Assembly: GCF_037153975.1 (NCBI RefSeq)
Contig: NZ_JBBAYJ010000006.1
Location: 1 to 64,000, forward strand
Direction of reading: 5' to 3'
Length of the DNA: 64,000 bases
Source: Aquipuribacter sp. SD81
GTDB taxonomy: Bacteria > Actinomycetota > Actinomycetes > Actinomycetales > JBBAYJ01
Part shown: positions 52,101 to 60,025 of the stretch, one piece after another
How positions within the stretch are numbered: position 1 is the stretch's first letter
Layout: the number at the start of each line of letters is the position of its first letter
Made by a program: the position numbers and the translations under genes
The notes under the pieces: generated by a model
What the model saw: the letters and a program-made list of their open reading frames with translations, nothing else
Databases searched by the model: none
What the model was told of the DNA's origin: nothing

Positions 52101-54698
52101 CACGGTGCCGATGTCGGAGCCCGGCACGTAGCGGAAGGTGCCGTCCGCGGCGAGCGTGAGCGTGCCGCTCGCGGGCGGCGTGACGAGTGTGCGGGTGCAC
52201 GTCGCGGGGCAGTCGTCGTTGGCCGACACGTCGCCCTCCACGCTGCCGCCGAGCAGGACGCGGGCGGAGTCGTCGACCGCGTCGGGCCCCACCACGACGC
52301 TCACCGTGCCGGTCACGCGGAGCCCGGAGACGGGGTCGAGCGTCGTGTACGTCCACGAGTCGGCGCCGGCGAAGCCGTCGGCGGGCTCGTACGTCATGCG
52401 GCCGGTGGTCGCGTCGACCGCGAGCGAGCCGTGCGCCGGGGCCGTCGTCCCCGACCAGCGGCAGCCCGGGCAGCCGAGCCCGGCCGGGAGCGGCACCTGG
52501 ACGGCGCTCGCGTACGTGGTCGTGACGGTCGTCGCCGGCGGCCCGACCAGGACGGTGACGGGCGTGAGGCTGCTGCCGCTGGAGCCGGTCGTGCCGTAGG
52601 AGAAGGTGTCGAGGCCCCACAGCCCGCTCGCCGGCGTGTAGTCGATCAGGCTGCCGTTGACAGCGGCGGTGCCACGGGCCGGGGCGGGGTTGATCGAGTT
52701 GGGCTTGCAGCCGCCGGTGCAGCCGGGGTCGTTGGCCAGCACCCCGATGCCGACCCGCGTCTGGAACGGCGTCGTCGCGTAGTCCGGTGCGAGGTCCTTG
52801 AGCTCGACGGTCACCGTCGCGGTCGAGGACCCGCCCGCGGGCGCCGTCGCCCGGTACACGAAGGTCATGGTGCCCGTCGTGTTGCTCGGCGGGGTCCAGG
52901 TGAAGGTGCCCGAGGACTGCAGGGTGAGGCTGCCGCTGGGGGAGCCGTTCATCACGGGCCCGCTCACGAGCGACACGGTGCACGAGGTGCACGCGTCGTT
53001 GGCGAGCACGCTGGTGGTGGCGGTGAGGACCGTGTTCTTGCCCGTGCTGTACCGGTCGTCGAAGGCCTGGGGCGCGACGGTCACCGTGACGGTGCCGGTC
53101 GACGTGCCCACACCGTCGGTCACCTGGTAGGTGAACGTCGCGGTGCCGGACGCGCCCGGCGCCGGGGTGTAGACGACGTCGCCGTCGCCGGTCAGCACCG
53201 CCGTGCCGGTGCCGGGGGTGCCGACCGCCGTCACGCGCAGCGGCAGGCCCGACGGGCTGGAGTCGTTGGCGAGCACGGGGACGCCGACCGCGGTCCCGGC
53301 GGTCGTCGTGGCGGTGTCCGCGGCGGCGAGGGGTCCCGCGGTGCCCCGGACGGTGACGGTCGCGGTCGCCGGCTCCGACGCGGTGACGTCGGCGCTCGCG
53401 TCGAGCACCTGGCGGCCGTAGTGGGCGACCGCGCTGTTCGTGTGGCTGCCCGCGGTCGCGGGCAGCACCAGGTCGTACTCGAGGACGCGCGCGCCGAGGC
53501 CCGGAACGGTGAACGGGCCGGGGACGGTGAGCACCCGGCCGGCGACGGCCGGCTCCGCGGCCTCGCGGCCGTCCACGCGCAGCGACCCCGCCACGTAGGT
53601 CGCCCCGGTCGGGAGGGTGTCCCGGACGTAGTCGACGCTCGTGGGGGACGCGCCGGAGCTGCTCACCACCACGCGGTACGACGCGGTGCCGCCGCCGCTC
53701 GGCAGCATGGCGTCGGCCGGGGACGTGACGGCCTTCGCGACGGTCGTGGTGGCCACGGGCGACACCGCGGGCAGGGAGTACAGCGACGCGCCGCCGGCGT
53801 CCGTGTGCTTCACCTGCGTGCCGCTCGCGATGTACTGGATCGGCTTGACCTCGGCGCGCGTCGGCGTCGGGCCGATGGCACGGAACGTGTAGCGCGTCGT
53901 GTACTCCCGGGCCGGGCCGGAGGCGCCGGTGAGGTACAGCCGGTCGGTGAACGTGCGGGCCGACTGCACGCCGTCGGGGGAGATGGTGATCTCCGTGCGC
54001 TCGAGCCGCCACGCGGACACGGGGAACTCCCGCAGCGCGTTCGGCGTCGACTGCAGCACGCCCGGGTCGTTCGCGGGGCCGGCGCCCAGGGTCCCGGTGT
54101 TGCCCCGGACCTCGACGCTCACGGTCTCGCCGATCGTGGCGGTGCCGCCGGCGCCGCCGTCCCTCACCGACGTCACCTTGTTGGCGAGCGCCTTGATGGT
54201 GTCGACGACGTCGAGGAACGTGAAGGTGCGGGAGCACACGACCTCGCCGACCCCGGGCGGGCCGTCGAGGACCGTCACCGAGTGGGTCTGCGGCGTGGTC
54301 GTGGCCTGCGAGGCGGCGAGCATGAGGTACTGCGTCGTCGCGGAGCCGCCCGCGAGGTCGGGCAGCGCGACGGCGTCGGGCTGGTCCGGCGCGAGCGTCA
54401 CGACGCCGCCGGAGAAGTCGCCGAGCTGCAGCCACAGGCCGTGCCGCGCGGTCGGGCCCGCCTGCACGCGGTAGCCGGCGTAGGACGACCACAGGCCGAC
54501 CGCGGTGTCGACGTACAGGTGAGGGTTGTGCAGCGCCACCACCGACGGCGTGCCGGCCTCGCCGCAGCGGGCGCCGGTGGTGGCCGCCGTCGCGGACGGT
54601 GACCCCGCGGAGACCGTCACCAGCAGCCCGACGAGCAGGAGCAGGACGGACGTGGCGGACAGGCGCGCCGGGCGGCGACGCAGCGTGAGGACGGACAT
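49110..54698 (-). CDS. LARTG-anchored giant surface protein with tandem Cys-pair Ig-like domains
   Basis: Wall-anchored protein of 1862 residues. Signal peptide (1-39); N-terminal region (40-320) of unknown fold; DUF11-like domain (about 330-455); then about eleven Ig/cadherin-like domains of about 86 residues starting near 474, 563, 655, 740, 825, 911, 998, 1083, 1169, 1256 and 1338. Most begin with a (L/S)(A/D)ND-type turn followed by a Cys pair (CTSC, CTGGC, CPGC, CPATC, CTAC, CAGC, CPGC, CTGC, CPGC, CDRC). A Pro/Ser/Glu then Pro/Thr stalk (about 1400-1565), an SdrD B-like domain ([19 protein letters not shown]) and a second carboxypeptidase-regulatory-like domain follow. The end is a sortase signal: LARTG, hydrophobic segment, RRERDA. 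GAGGAG lies 7 nt before the ATG. Confidence 0.9.
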   Translation of the reverse strand: MSVLTLRRRPARLSATSVLLLLVGLLVTVSAGSPSATAATTGARCGEAGTPSVVALHNPHLYVDTAVGLWSSYAGYRVQAGPTARHGLWLQLGDFSGGVVTLAPDQPDAVALPDLAGGSATTQYLMLAASQATTTPQTHSVTVLDGPPGVGEVVCSRTFTFLDVVDTIKALANKVTSVRDGGAGGTATIGETVSVEVRGNTGTLGAGPANDPGVLQSTPNALREFPVSAWRLERTEITISPDGVQSARTFTDRLYLTGASGPAREYTTRYTFRAIGPTPTRAEVKPIQYIASGTQVKHTDAGGASLYSLPAVSPVATTTVAKAVTSPADAMLPSGGGTASYRVVVSSSGASPTSVDYVRDTLPTGATYVAGSLRVDGREAAEPAVAGRVLTVPGPFTVPGLGARVLEYDLVLPATAGSHTNSAVAHYGRQVLDASADVTASEPATATVTVRGTAGPLAAADTATTTAGTAVGVPVLANDSSPSGLPLRVTAVGTPGTGTAVLTGDGDVVYTPAPGASGTATFTYQVTDGVGTSTGTVTVTVAPQAFDDRYSTGKNTVLTATTSVLANDACTSCTVSLVSGPVMNGSPSGSLTLQSSGTFTWTPPSNTTGTMTFVYRATAPAGGSSTATVTVELKDLAPDYATTPFQTRVGIGVLANDPGCTGGCKPNSINPAPARGTAAVNGSLIDYTPASGLWGLDTFSYGTTGSSGSSLTPVTVLVGPPATTVTTTYASAVQVPLPAGLGCPGCRWSGTTAPAHGSLAVDATTGRMTYEPADGFAGADSWTYTTLDPVSGLRVTGTVSVVVGPDAVDDSARVLLGGSVEGDVSANDDCPATCTRTLVTPPASGTLTLAADGTFRYVPGSDIGTVTATYRVTSSVSGTASDTATLTVRVDGAVDDTVTTRAGEPVTVDVRSNDPCTACALVSVDRPSAGSADVVTDGSGRRVVRLVPPAGFSGTARATYTLGSGAATTSAVLVVRVLPVAVDDVVRTTLGTDVQLLPAADDVCAGCRVTAVGPPGSGSVSRSGDIVTFSPVDTGTTSFTYDVADSGGGTAAGTVTVHVSAPPAVADDEAETTAGAPVTVPVLDNDECPGCEVSLATDPARGTGSVDVAGRVVYLPGPGVSGRDELRYSVLDPATGATVEATVRVLVAPTTADDAAATGVGVPVDVDVLANDACTGCVPVVESVDGAATVSVVDGLVRVAPDAGVTGTVTVGYAVTDPATSRRASAVLRVEVSDARPDSAALDHGESLSGLDVLANDTCPGCTVTTVGPATSGTAGTDGATVSWTPAAGSAGVVTFSYTAGDGHGVAVTSTVRLLVAPADRTVPVAPGGTVETRVLTAEQCDRCAVRLAVPPVEGDLDEDGRGWFRYSAPDGWTGPDSLRYRVTDTVTGRGVEAAVSYVPGEPEPEPTPEPTPEPTPEPSVEPSVEPSVEPSVEPSVEPSVEPSVEPSVEPSAEPSTEPSTEPSVAPSVEPSVEPSAEPSADPSDGPTSEPSPEPSVAPSTGPSVEPSTEPTTQPSVEPSVTPTPDPTPTATTPTTPTTTPSPTPTTTTPTTTPTTTPAPTPSPTTGTADVHGLVWFDRDEDGRFDTGEWPLPGVTVTLARAEQLAAAGPVRRAATPVTTRTAADGSYRFAGLPSGSWVVTASVDLAGFAYTSDSDGRLDWSVAVTTTTGRSAVADFAGTGTGAVQGTVVVDGTTTAVRDAPVTCRWAGLDDRLGTDDDVVMTTVSDGQGRFALAELPYGSYSCTATDPATGATSAPATADVTSAAPVTASLPLPPAVPGPTPTTASPTTDPAPAPHPTQTAHPTPTTHPTPTTHPAGGQHGALARTGASVTVGLLLALLLVLGGAGMVAAGGRGARRERDA
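49996..50502. repeat. Low-complexity stalk-coding repeats in the surface protein
   Basis: Short repeats encode first PEPT, then many (S/T)(V/A/T)EP units, and finally Thr/Pro runs. On the plus strand this appears as reiterated CTCGACCGACGG-like 12-mers between about 50270 and 50450. It forms the extended, flexible wall-spanning stalk and is prone to length change. There are no unique spacers, so it is not a CRISPR array. Confidence 0.85.
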
Positions 54699-54814
54699 GG
54701 CACTCCTCGACCGGGACGGACGAGGGGGTATCGGCGCCAGGAGGTAGGACCTTCGGGTTCACCCGTCCGGGCCACCCGTCCGGACCACCCGCCCGGCGGT
54801 GTGCCCGCGCCGGC

Positions 54815-55663
54815 TCAGACCTCCGCGACGTCGAACAGCCGGCTCGGGCGGACCAGCTCGTCCTGCGCGGCGACGAGGAGGATCTCCCGCGAGCCCGCCT
54901 CCTCGGTCCGCGCGAGCAGCCCCCACACCGAGGCCGCCGTCGCGGCGAGCGCCTCGGCGGCCGAGCCCGTCACCGACCAGTGCCGCAGGAACAGCGCGGC
55001 CGTGGCGTCGCCGGCGCCGTTCACGCTGAGGCCGAGCCGCGGGGTGCGGACGCGCCAGTGCCGCCCTCCCTCGGAGGCGAGCAGGTCGACGGCGTCGGCC
55101 GGGGTGTCCGCGACGTCGAGCGACGTGGTGAGCACGACACGCGGCCCGCGTGACTGCAGGTCCGAGACGGCGTCCTCGACCTCCTCCAGCGTGCCGGTCG
55201 TCCGGCCGGTGAGGAGGTCGAGCTCGAAGTGGTTGGGCGTCGCGAGGTCGGCCACGGGCAGGGCGACGTCGCGGAGCAGCTCCTCGATGCCCGGTCGCAC
55301 GAAGACCCCGCGACCCACGTCGCCGATGACCGGGTCGCAGCAGTAGACGGCGTCGGGGTTGGCCCGCTTCACCTGCGCGACCGCCCCGACCACGGCGTGA
55401 CCGACGTCTGCGGAGCCGAGGTAGCCGGACAGCACCGCGTCGCACGTGCCGAGCACGCCGCGCTCCGCGATCCCGTCGACGACCTCGTCGATCGACGCGC
55501 CGTCGAACACCCGGCCCCGCCAGCTGCCGTAGCCGGTGTGGTTGGAGAACTGCACGGTGTGCACGGGCCACACCTCGGTGCCGAGGCGTTGCAGCGCGAA
55601 GGTGGCCGAGGAGTTCCCGACGTGCCCGAACGCGACGTGGGACTGGATCGAGAGGACGTTCAC
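54815..55663 (-). CDS. pdxY: Pyridoxal kinase
   Basis: Kinase of 282 residues of the ribokinase-like PdxK/PdxY group. The start MNVLSIQSHVAFGHVGNSSA, the FSNHTGYGSWRG substrate block, CCDPVIGDVGRGVFV and NHFELDLLTG are all PdxY-like, and the catalytic anion hole and Asp are in SVNGAGDATAALFL. It phosphorylates pyridoxal to PLP in the vitamin B6 salvage pathway. GTG at 55663 overlaps the stop of the MFS transporter gene (GTGA), so the two are made together. This suggests that the transporter brings in B6 vitamers. Confidence 0.93.
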   Translation of the reverse strand: MNVLSIQSHVAFGHVGNSSATFALQRLGTEVWPVHTVQFSNHTGYGSWRGRVFDGASIDEVVDGIAERGVLGTCDAVLSGYLGSADVGHAVVGAVAQVKRANPDAVYCCDPVIGDVGRGVFVRPGIEELLRDVALPVADLATPNHFELDLLTGRTTGTLEEVEDAVSDLQSRGPRVVLTTSLDVADTPADAVDLLASEGGRHWRVRTPRLGLSVNGAGDATAALFLRHWSVTGSAAEALAATAASVWGLLARTEEAGSREILLVAAQDELVRPSRLFDVAEV

Positions 55664-56868
55664 GCGGGCAGGCTACGGGCGCGGGGGCGCTCGCCGGGCT
55701 CCGGCGCGGGCCGGGACGCGAGGCGCGGGGCGAGCACGGCGAAGGCGACGCCCACCGCGGCGACGAGCACGACGAGGCCGTGCGGGCGCCACAGGTCGGT
55801 GGCCGCACCGCCGAGGACGGGCCCGACCGTCGCCCCGGTCTCGTAGGCCACGAGGAACGCGCCGTTGGCCGCGGCGAGCACGGCCGGCGGCACCTGCTCG
55901 CCGAGCATGGTGAGCCCCACGGCGTAGAAGCCCATGACGACCCCGCCCAGCACGAAGGCGACCGCGAAGGCGGCCGGCCCGGCGGCCGCGACGACCGGGG
56001 CGAGCGCGGTGCTCACGACGGCGAGGGCCGCGCCCAGCCCCACCAGGACCTGCGTGCGGTCGACGTGGTCGGCGAGCCAGCCGACGAGCGGCTGCAGCAG
56101 GATGCCGCCCACCAGCAGGACGGTGAGCAGGCGCAGCGACGCCGTCGACCCGGCCCCGGCGTCCAGGGCGTACGCCGGCAGGAGCGAGATCCAGCCGAAC
56201 TCCGCGACGCCCCCGACGACGGCCGCGGCGAGCGCGAGCGGCGCGAGGGCCGCGACGGTCCGCGGGGAGAACCGGCCGGAGGACCCGACGGCGGGCGCCA
56301 GGCGGCGCGCGGCGACGAGCGGGACGCACAGCACGACGGTGGCGCCGGCACCGACCAGGTAGCCGGCCCAGCCGTCGGTGCCGGTCCGCTCGAGCACGAG
56401 CGGGCCGGCCGCCCAGCCGGAGAACAGCAGCATCGCGTAGACCGCCAGCACCCGGCCGCGGACCCGGTCGGGCACCACGGTGTTGATCCACGTCTCGCCC
56501 ACGAGCCACGGCAGCGTGAGCCCGGCGCCGGACAGCAGGCGCAGCAGCAGCCACCAGCCGACGCCCTCGAGGACGGGCATGAGGAGGAACGTCGCGCCGA
56601 CCAGGGCGGCGCCGGCGACCATGGCCGGGACCGCGCCGACCCGCGCGACCAGGCGCGGCGCGAACGGCACGAGCAGCACGACCGCGAGGGCGGGCACGGC
56701 GCCCGCGAGCCCCACGAGCCAGCCGGCCGCACCCCACTCTGCGAACCGGACCGTCGTGACGGTGTAGCCGATGCCGTACGACAGCCCGAGCCCGGCCGTC
56801 GAGGCGAGGACGGCGGCCAGCCCGAGGACGCGGTCACGGGACGACCCGGCGTAACGTTCGTTATGCAT
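55660..56868 (-). CDS. MFS transporter coupled to pyridoxal kinase
   Basis: Twelve-segment membrane protein of 402 residues. The inter-domain MFS features are seen as RVRGRVLAVYAMLLFSGWAAG and the second-half loop GWLADHVDRTQVLVGLG. The WLVGETWINTVVPDRVRGR block in segment 4-5 is typical of the YcaD/UMF-like MFS group. The coupling to pdxY by 4 bp makes a pyridoxal, pyridoxine or pyridoxamine transporter a fair guess. ATG at 56868 lies inside a 16-bp palindrome, so its repressor would cover the start itself. Divergent from a TetR gene. Confidence 0.85.
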   Translation of the reverse strand: MHNERYAGSSRDRVLGLAAVLASTAGLGLSYGIGYTVTTVRFAEWGAAGWLVGLAGAVPALAVVLLVPFAPRLVARVGAVPAMVAGAALVGATFLLMPVLEGVGWWLLLRLLSGAGLTLPWLVGETWINTVVPDRVRGRVLAVYAMLLFSGWAAGPLVLERTGTDGWAGYLVGAGATVVLCVPLVAARRLAPAVGSSGRFSPRTVAALAPLALAAAVVGGVAEFGWISLLPAYALDAGAGSTASLRLLTVLLVGGILLQPLVGWLADHVDRTQVLVGLGAALAVVSTALAPVVAAAGPAAFAVAFVLGGVVMGFYAVGLTMLGEQVPPAVLAAANGAFLVAYETGATVGPVLGGAATDLWRPHGLVVLVAAVGVAFAVLAPRLASRPAPEPGERPRARSLPA

Positions 56869-56880
56869 AACGACTGTTAC
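56851..56880. promoter_or_regulatory. 30-bp hyphenated palindrome between MFS and TetR genes
   Basis: The core TCGTTATGCATAACGA (56858-56873) is a perfect 16-bp palindrome; GTAAC at 56851 and GTTAC at 56876 add a symmetric outer pair on the same centre. It covers the ATG of the MFS gene and ends 10 bp before the TetR ATG. Almost certainly the TetR operator. Confidence 0.85.
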
Positions 56881-56890
56881 GGTAGGGCGG

Positions 56891-57481
56891 ATGGCAGGGA
56901 CGGTCAACTCCGCGGACCGCCGCCGCGCGATCGTCGCGGCGGTCTACCGGGTGCTCGAGCGGGACGGGCTCGAGGGCGCGACCATGCGCCGCATCGCCGC
57001 GGAGGCCGGCTGCACGACCGGGTCGGTGACCCACCACTTCGCCGACCGGCGCGAGCTGCTCGACGCGACGGTCGGTGCGGCGGTGGAGGAGTCGATGGCC
57101 CGGCTCGTCGCCACGACCCGCCGCGAGGGCCTGCGCGCGGGTCTCGCGGAGATGCTGCCGCTCGACGGCCACCGGCGGCAGGAGCTGGCCGTCTGGCTCG
57201 TCGGCGTGCAGGCCGCCGCGCGCGACCCGGAGCTCGCGGCCCGCCTGTCGCTGCGCTACGCCGCCGCGCAGGACGTGCTCGTCGCCGAGCTCCACGCCCG
57301 CCTGAGCGACCGGGCGGACGCCGGGGCCCAGGACGCCGAGGCGCTCGACCTGCTCGCCGACGAGGTCCTGAGCGCGGTCGACGGCGTGGCCGTCTACGCC
57401 GTCTCGGACCCCGCGCGCTACCCGCCCGAGCGCCAGCTCGCGCTCGTGGACCGCGTGCTGCGGCGCACGGGTCTCGCCTGA
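56891..57481 (+). CDS. TetR-family repressor of the MFS-pdxY operon
   Basis: Regulator of 196 residues. The helix-turn-helix covers about residues 30-60 (GATMRRIAAEAGCTTGSVTHHFADRRELL), and a helical ligand domain follows, with a C-terminal half like the BetI/TetR_C6 group. ATG at 56891. It is divergent from the MFS-pdxY pair and separated by a long palindrome that overlaps the transporter start. The ligand is unknown; a B6 vitamer or an antibiotic are both possible. Confidence 0.92.
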   Translation: MAGTVNSADRRRAIVAAVYRVLERDGLEGATMRRIAAEAGCTTGSVTHHFADRRELLDATVGAAVEESMARLVATTRREGLRAGLAEMLPLDGHRRQELAVWLVGVQAAARDPELAARLSLRYAAAQDVLVAELHARLSDRADAGAQDAEALDLLADEVLSAVDGVAVYAVSDPARYPPERQLALVDRVLRRTGLA

Positions 57482-57532
57482 CCCGCGCCCCCGGGCGCCC
57501 GGGCTGTCGGTGGCGCCTGCCACGGTGAGTGC

Positions 57533-57925
57533 GTGGGAACCGGGGACCTGTCCGCGCGGCTCGCGGCCAACGCCCAGCAGGAGCAGCGGCTGCTCGCCCA
57601 GCTCGACCGCGTCGTCACGGCGTCGCAGCACTCGAACGCCGACGACGAGCACGACCCCGAGGGCGCCACCATCGCCTTCGAGCGGCAGCAGGTGGTCGCG
57701 CTGCTCGAGCAGGTGCGGGCCACCGGTGCCGCGCTGCGGGCGGCGATGCAGGCGGAGGCGCGTGGCGAGCGCGGCACGTGCGAGGAGTGCGGCGGGGTCA
57801 TCGACCCCGAGCGGCTCGAGGCGCGCCCGCAGGCCCGCACGTGCATCGCCTGCGCCCGGGCGGCGTCGTCGTCGTCAGGCCTCAGCCGACGTCGCCGAAC
57901 AGGCGGGGCAGCAGCAGGAGCATGA
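57533..57925 (+). CDS. TraR/DksA-type C4 zinc-finger protein
   Basis: Protein of 130 residues. A helical hairpin (about 5-78, RLLAQLDRVVTASQHSNADDEHDPEGATIAFERQQV) carries the Asp-rich tip that enters the RNA polymerase secondary channel in DksA, and the C4 zinc finger follows (CEECGGVI and CIACAR, about 82-105). It may modulate transcription initiation. GTG at 57533. The last 44 bp overlap the 3' end of the convergent CPBP protease gene; the final Arg/Gly/Ala tail encoded there looks unconserved. Confidence 0.88.
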   Translation: MGTGDLSARLAANAQQEQRLLAQLDRVVTASQHSNADDEHDPEGATIAFERQQVVALLEQVRATGAALRAAMQAEARGERGTCEECGGVIDPERLEARPQARTCIACARAASSSSGLSRRRRTGGAAAGA

Positions 57926-58613
57926 CGCTGGACCACGTCACGTGCGTGAGGACGGGGCCGAGGATGCCGCCGCTCGCGCGGCGCTGCAGGCCGAGCACGG
58001 CGCCCAGCACGACCGCCGCGAGGACGAGGACCGGGTTGAGCGTCGCCACGGTGGCGAGCGCGTAGACCGCGGTCGAGATGAGCACGGGCCGGCGCCGACC
58101 GATGGCCGCGAACAGCCCGCCCCGGAAGAACACCTCCTCCGCGACGCCGTTGACGAGGGCCACCGTCCACACGAGCGGCACGACACCGGCGAAGAAGTGG
58201 GCGAGGACGTCGTCGACGAAGCCCGCGGCCAGCGGGACCTGCCGCACGACGAGCGCGCCCGCGACGAACACGAGCCCCACGGCCAGCCCGAGCAGCACCG
58301 GGGTCACGACGGGTCGGCGCAGCGTGCCCCGGAACGGGATGTGGCCGAGGTGCAGCGGGCCGGACAGGATGCCGCCGACGACCCACACCGCCGCCGTGGC
58401 CAGCGTGAGGGGGTAGAACGCCGGGTCACCGGGCCGGACCGCGAGGGAGACCCCGAGCAGCACCGCGCCGACGACGAGGACGACGGCGACGACGACCCGG
58501 CGGCGCCGGAACTCCGCGTCCGGCTGCGTGTGGTCGCGCTCGACCTTGTCGATGAGCGCCGGGGCGAGGGGGGCGAGGACCCGCCGCCACAGCGGCACCG
58601 GCGCCGTGGTCAC
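57882..58613 (-). CDS. CPBP-family intramembrane glutamic protease
   Basis: Membrane protein of 243 residues with seven to eight hydrophobic segments. The active-site motif is NGVAEEVFFRGGLFAAI (EExxxR), and the later His motif is LTHVTWSSV (HxxxN/T type). The family (Abi/CaaX protease-like) cuts membrane substrates; in Gram-positives it is tied to bacteriocin immunity or envelope signalling. The first 40 residues are cytoplasmic and charged. GTG at 58613 overlaps the stop of the NAD(P)-binding protein gene by 4 bp. Confidence 0.9.
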   Translation of the reverse strand: MTTAPVPLWRRVLAPLAPALIDKVERDHTQPDAEFRRRRVVVAVVLVVGAVLLGVSLAVRPGDPAFYPLTLATAAVWVVGGILSGPLHLGHIPFRGTLRRPVVTPVLLGLAVGLVFVAGALVVRQVPLAAGFVDDVLAHFFAGVVPLVWTVALVNGVAEEVFFRGGLFAAIGRRRPVLISTAVYALATVATLNPVLVLAAVVLGAVLGLQRRASGGILGPVLTHVTWSSVMLLLLPRLFGDVG

Positions 58614-59617
58614 CGGGTCGTGGCCGGGCGCCGTCCGCCCGCGCGCCCGTCGCCGGGTGTGTCCTCGTCCCGCCCGGCCTGCTCGTCGGCCTGCTCCTCG
58701 GCGCGCCGCTCGGCGAGCGCGAGCTCGACGGACTCGCGGTAGCCGAGCGTGCGGCCCGGCAGCAGGCGCTCGATCGAGTGGTCGGTGACGACGACCTCGT
58801 TCGTCATGGAGTCGACGAGGTTGCGGGCGGTCGAGAGGTCGACGTCGGTGACGAAGGCCAGCCAGTACGACGACAGCCGCGGGGTGAGGAGGGGGACGCG
58901 CACCCGCGGGAGCCGCTTCCCCTCGACCTGCGCCGCCTGCCGGAGCATGTCGACGTAGCGCAGCACGTCGGGCCCGCCGACCTCGAACGTGCGCCCGCGG
59001 GCCTCGGGCAGGTCGAGCACGCCCACGAGGTAGCGGACGACGTCGGGCAGGGCGACCGGCTGCGTGCGGGTGTCGACCCAGCGCGGGGTGATCATGAGGG
59101 GCAGGTGCTCGACGAGCTGGCGCGTGATCTCCCACGAGATGCCGCCGTGGCCCACGACGACCGCGGCGCGCAGCACGGTGACCGGCACGGGCCCCTCGGC
59201 GAGGATGCGCTCGACCTCGCGCCGGGAGCGCAGGTGCGCCGACAGGTTCTCGTCCTCCCGGCCGAGCCCCCCGAGGTAGACGACCTGCCGCAGCCCCGCC
59301 TCGCCCGCCGCGCCCGCGAAGTTGCGGGCCGCCTCCGCGTCCTTCTCCTCGAAGTCGTCGGAGTCGAGGGAGTGCACGAGGTAGTACGCCGCGTCGGCGC
59401 CGTCGAGCGCCGAGCGCAGGCTGTCGGGGTCGGCGACGTCCCCGGCGACCGGGGTGCCCGCGCCGTCGTAGTCGTCGGGGTGCCGGGTCATGGCGCGCAC
59501 GTCGTGGCCGGCCTCGACGAGCGCGGTGCACAGCCGCGAGCCGACGAAGCCGGACGCACCCGCGACCAGGACGGTGAGCGGTCGGCCGCTGCTCTCCTCG
59601 CTCATGCCCTCCAGCAT
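58610..59617 (-). CDS. NAD(P)-binding atypical SDR (NmrA/epimerase-like)
   Basis: Protein of 335 residues. The Rossmann motif is VLVAGASGFVGSRLCTAL, then VAGDVADPDSLRSALDGADAAYYLVHS, and VYLGGLGREDENLSAHLRSR in place of the classical Tyr-x3-Lys, as in atypical SDRs of the NmrA/YbjT type. The C-terminus (about 300-335) is Glu/Arg/Gly-rich and disordered. ATG at 59617 is chosen because GGAG lies 7 nt upstream; ATG at 59605 is the alternative (331 residues). Role unknown, possibly redox sensing or a ubiquinone/quinone-related step. Coupled to the CPBP protease gene. Confidence 0.85.
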   Translation of the reverse strand: MLEGMSEESSGRPLTVLVAGASGFVGSRLCTALVEAGHDVRAMTRHPDDYDGAGTPVAGDVADPDSLRSALDGADAAYYLVHSLDSDDFEEKDAEAARNFAGAAGEAGLRQVVYLGGLGREDENLSAHLRSRREVERILAEGPVPVTVLRAAVVVGHGGISWEITRQLVEHLPLMITPRWVDTRTQPVALPDVVRYLVGVLDLPEARGRTFEVGGPDVLRYVDMLRQAAQVEGKRLPRVRVPLLTPRLSSYWLAFVTDVDLSTARNLVDSMTNEVVVTDHSIERLLPGRTLGYRESVELALAERRAEEQADEQAGRDEDTPGDGRAGGRRPATTR

Positions 59618-59639
59618 GGGGCTGCTCCGTCCGGGCGGC

Positions 59640-59669
59640 ACCCGGGACCTCGGTCCCGGGTCCGGACCC
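59640..59669. repeat. Two overlapping palindromes in the divergent gap
   Basis: ACCCGGGACC-TC-GGTCCCGGGT (59640-59661) and GGGTCCGGACCC (59658-59669) share four bases, so they form alternative hairpins or adjacent protein sites between the SDR gene and the small gene at 59732. Confidence 0.6.
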
Positions 59670-59731
59670 CGGCGACGGTCGACCCTGACGAGGAGGGCGT
59701 CGCGTCCGCGCGCCGAGGAGGGAGCACGTCC

Positions 59732-60016
59732 GTGCCCGTCACCGGAACGCGCCGCACCCCGGCCACCCGCCCCTCCGTCCGCCCCGTCCCGACCGGGACC
59801 CCGGTGACGGCGGACGCTCCGCTGCCCACCGTCACCGAGCGCGTGCGCCGCGGCGGGCCTGCCCCGGCCGGCGGCGGGACTGCCCCGACCCGTCGCGCCC
59901 TGGCGGGGCCGCGCGACGGCGTGGCCCTCGGCGCTGTCGTCGCCGGCCTCCTCGTGCTCCTCGCCGACGCCGTGCCCGGCCCCCTCGCGGGGACGCTCCC
60001 CCTCCTGCTGCCCTGA
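59732..60016 (+). CDS. Small single-membrane-segment protein
   Basis: Protein of 94 residues with a Thr/Pro/Arg-rich N-terminal 70 residues and one C-terminal hydrophobic segment (GVALGAVVAGLLVLLADAV, then PGPLAGTLPLLLP). Likely tail-anchored, with the polar part in the cytoplasm. GTG at 59732 is supported by GGAGGGAG 7 nt upstream. I do not recognise a family. Convergent with the FGGY kinase gene, 9 bp apart. Confidence 0.65.
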   Translation: MPVTGTRRTPATRPSVRPVPTGTPVTADAPLPTVTERVRRGGPAPAGGGTAPTRRALAGPRDGVALGAVVAGLLVLLADAVPGPLAGTLPLLLP

Positions 60017-60025
60017 GGCCGGCGC

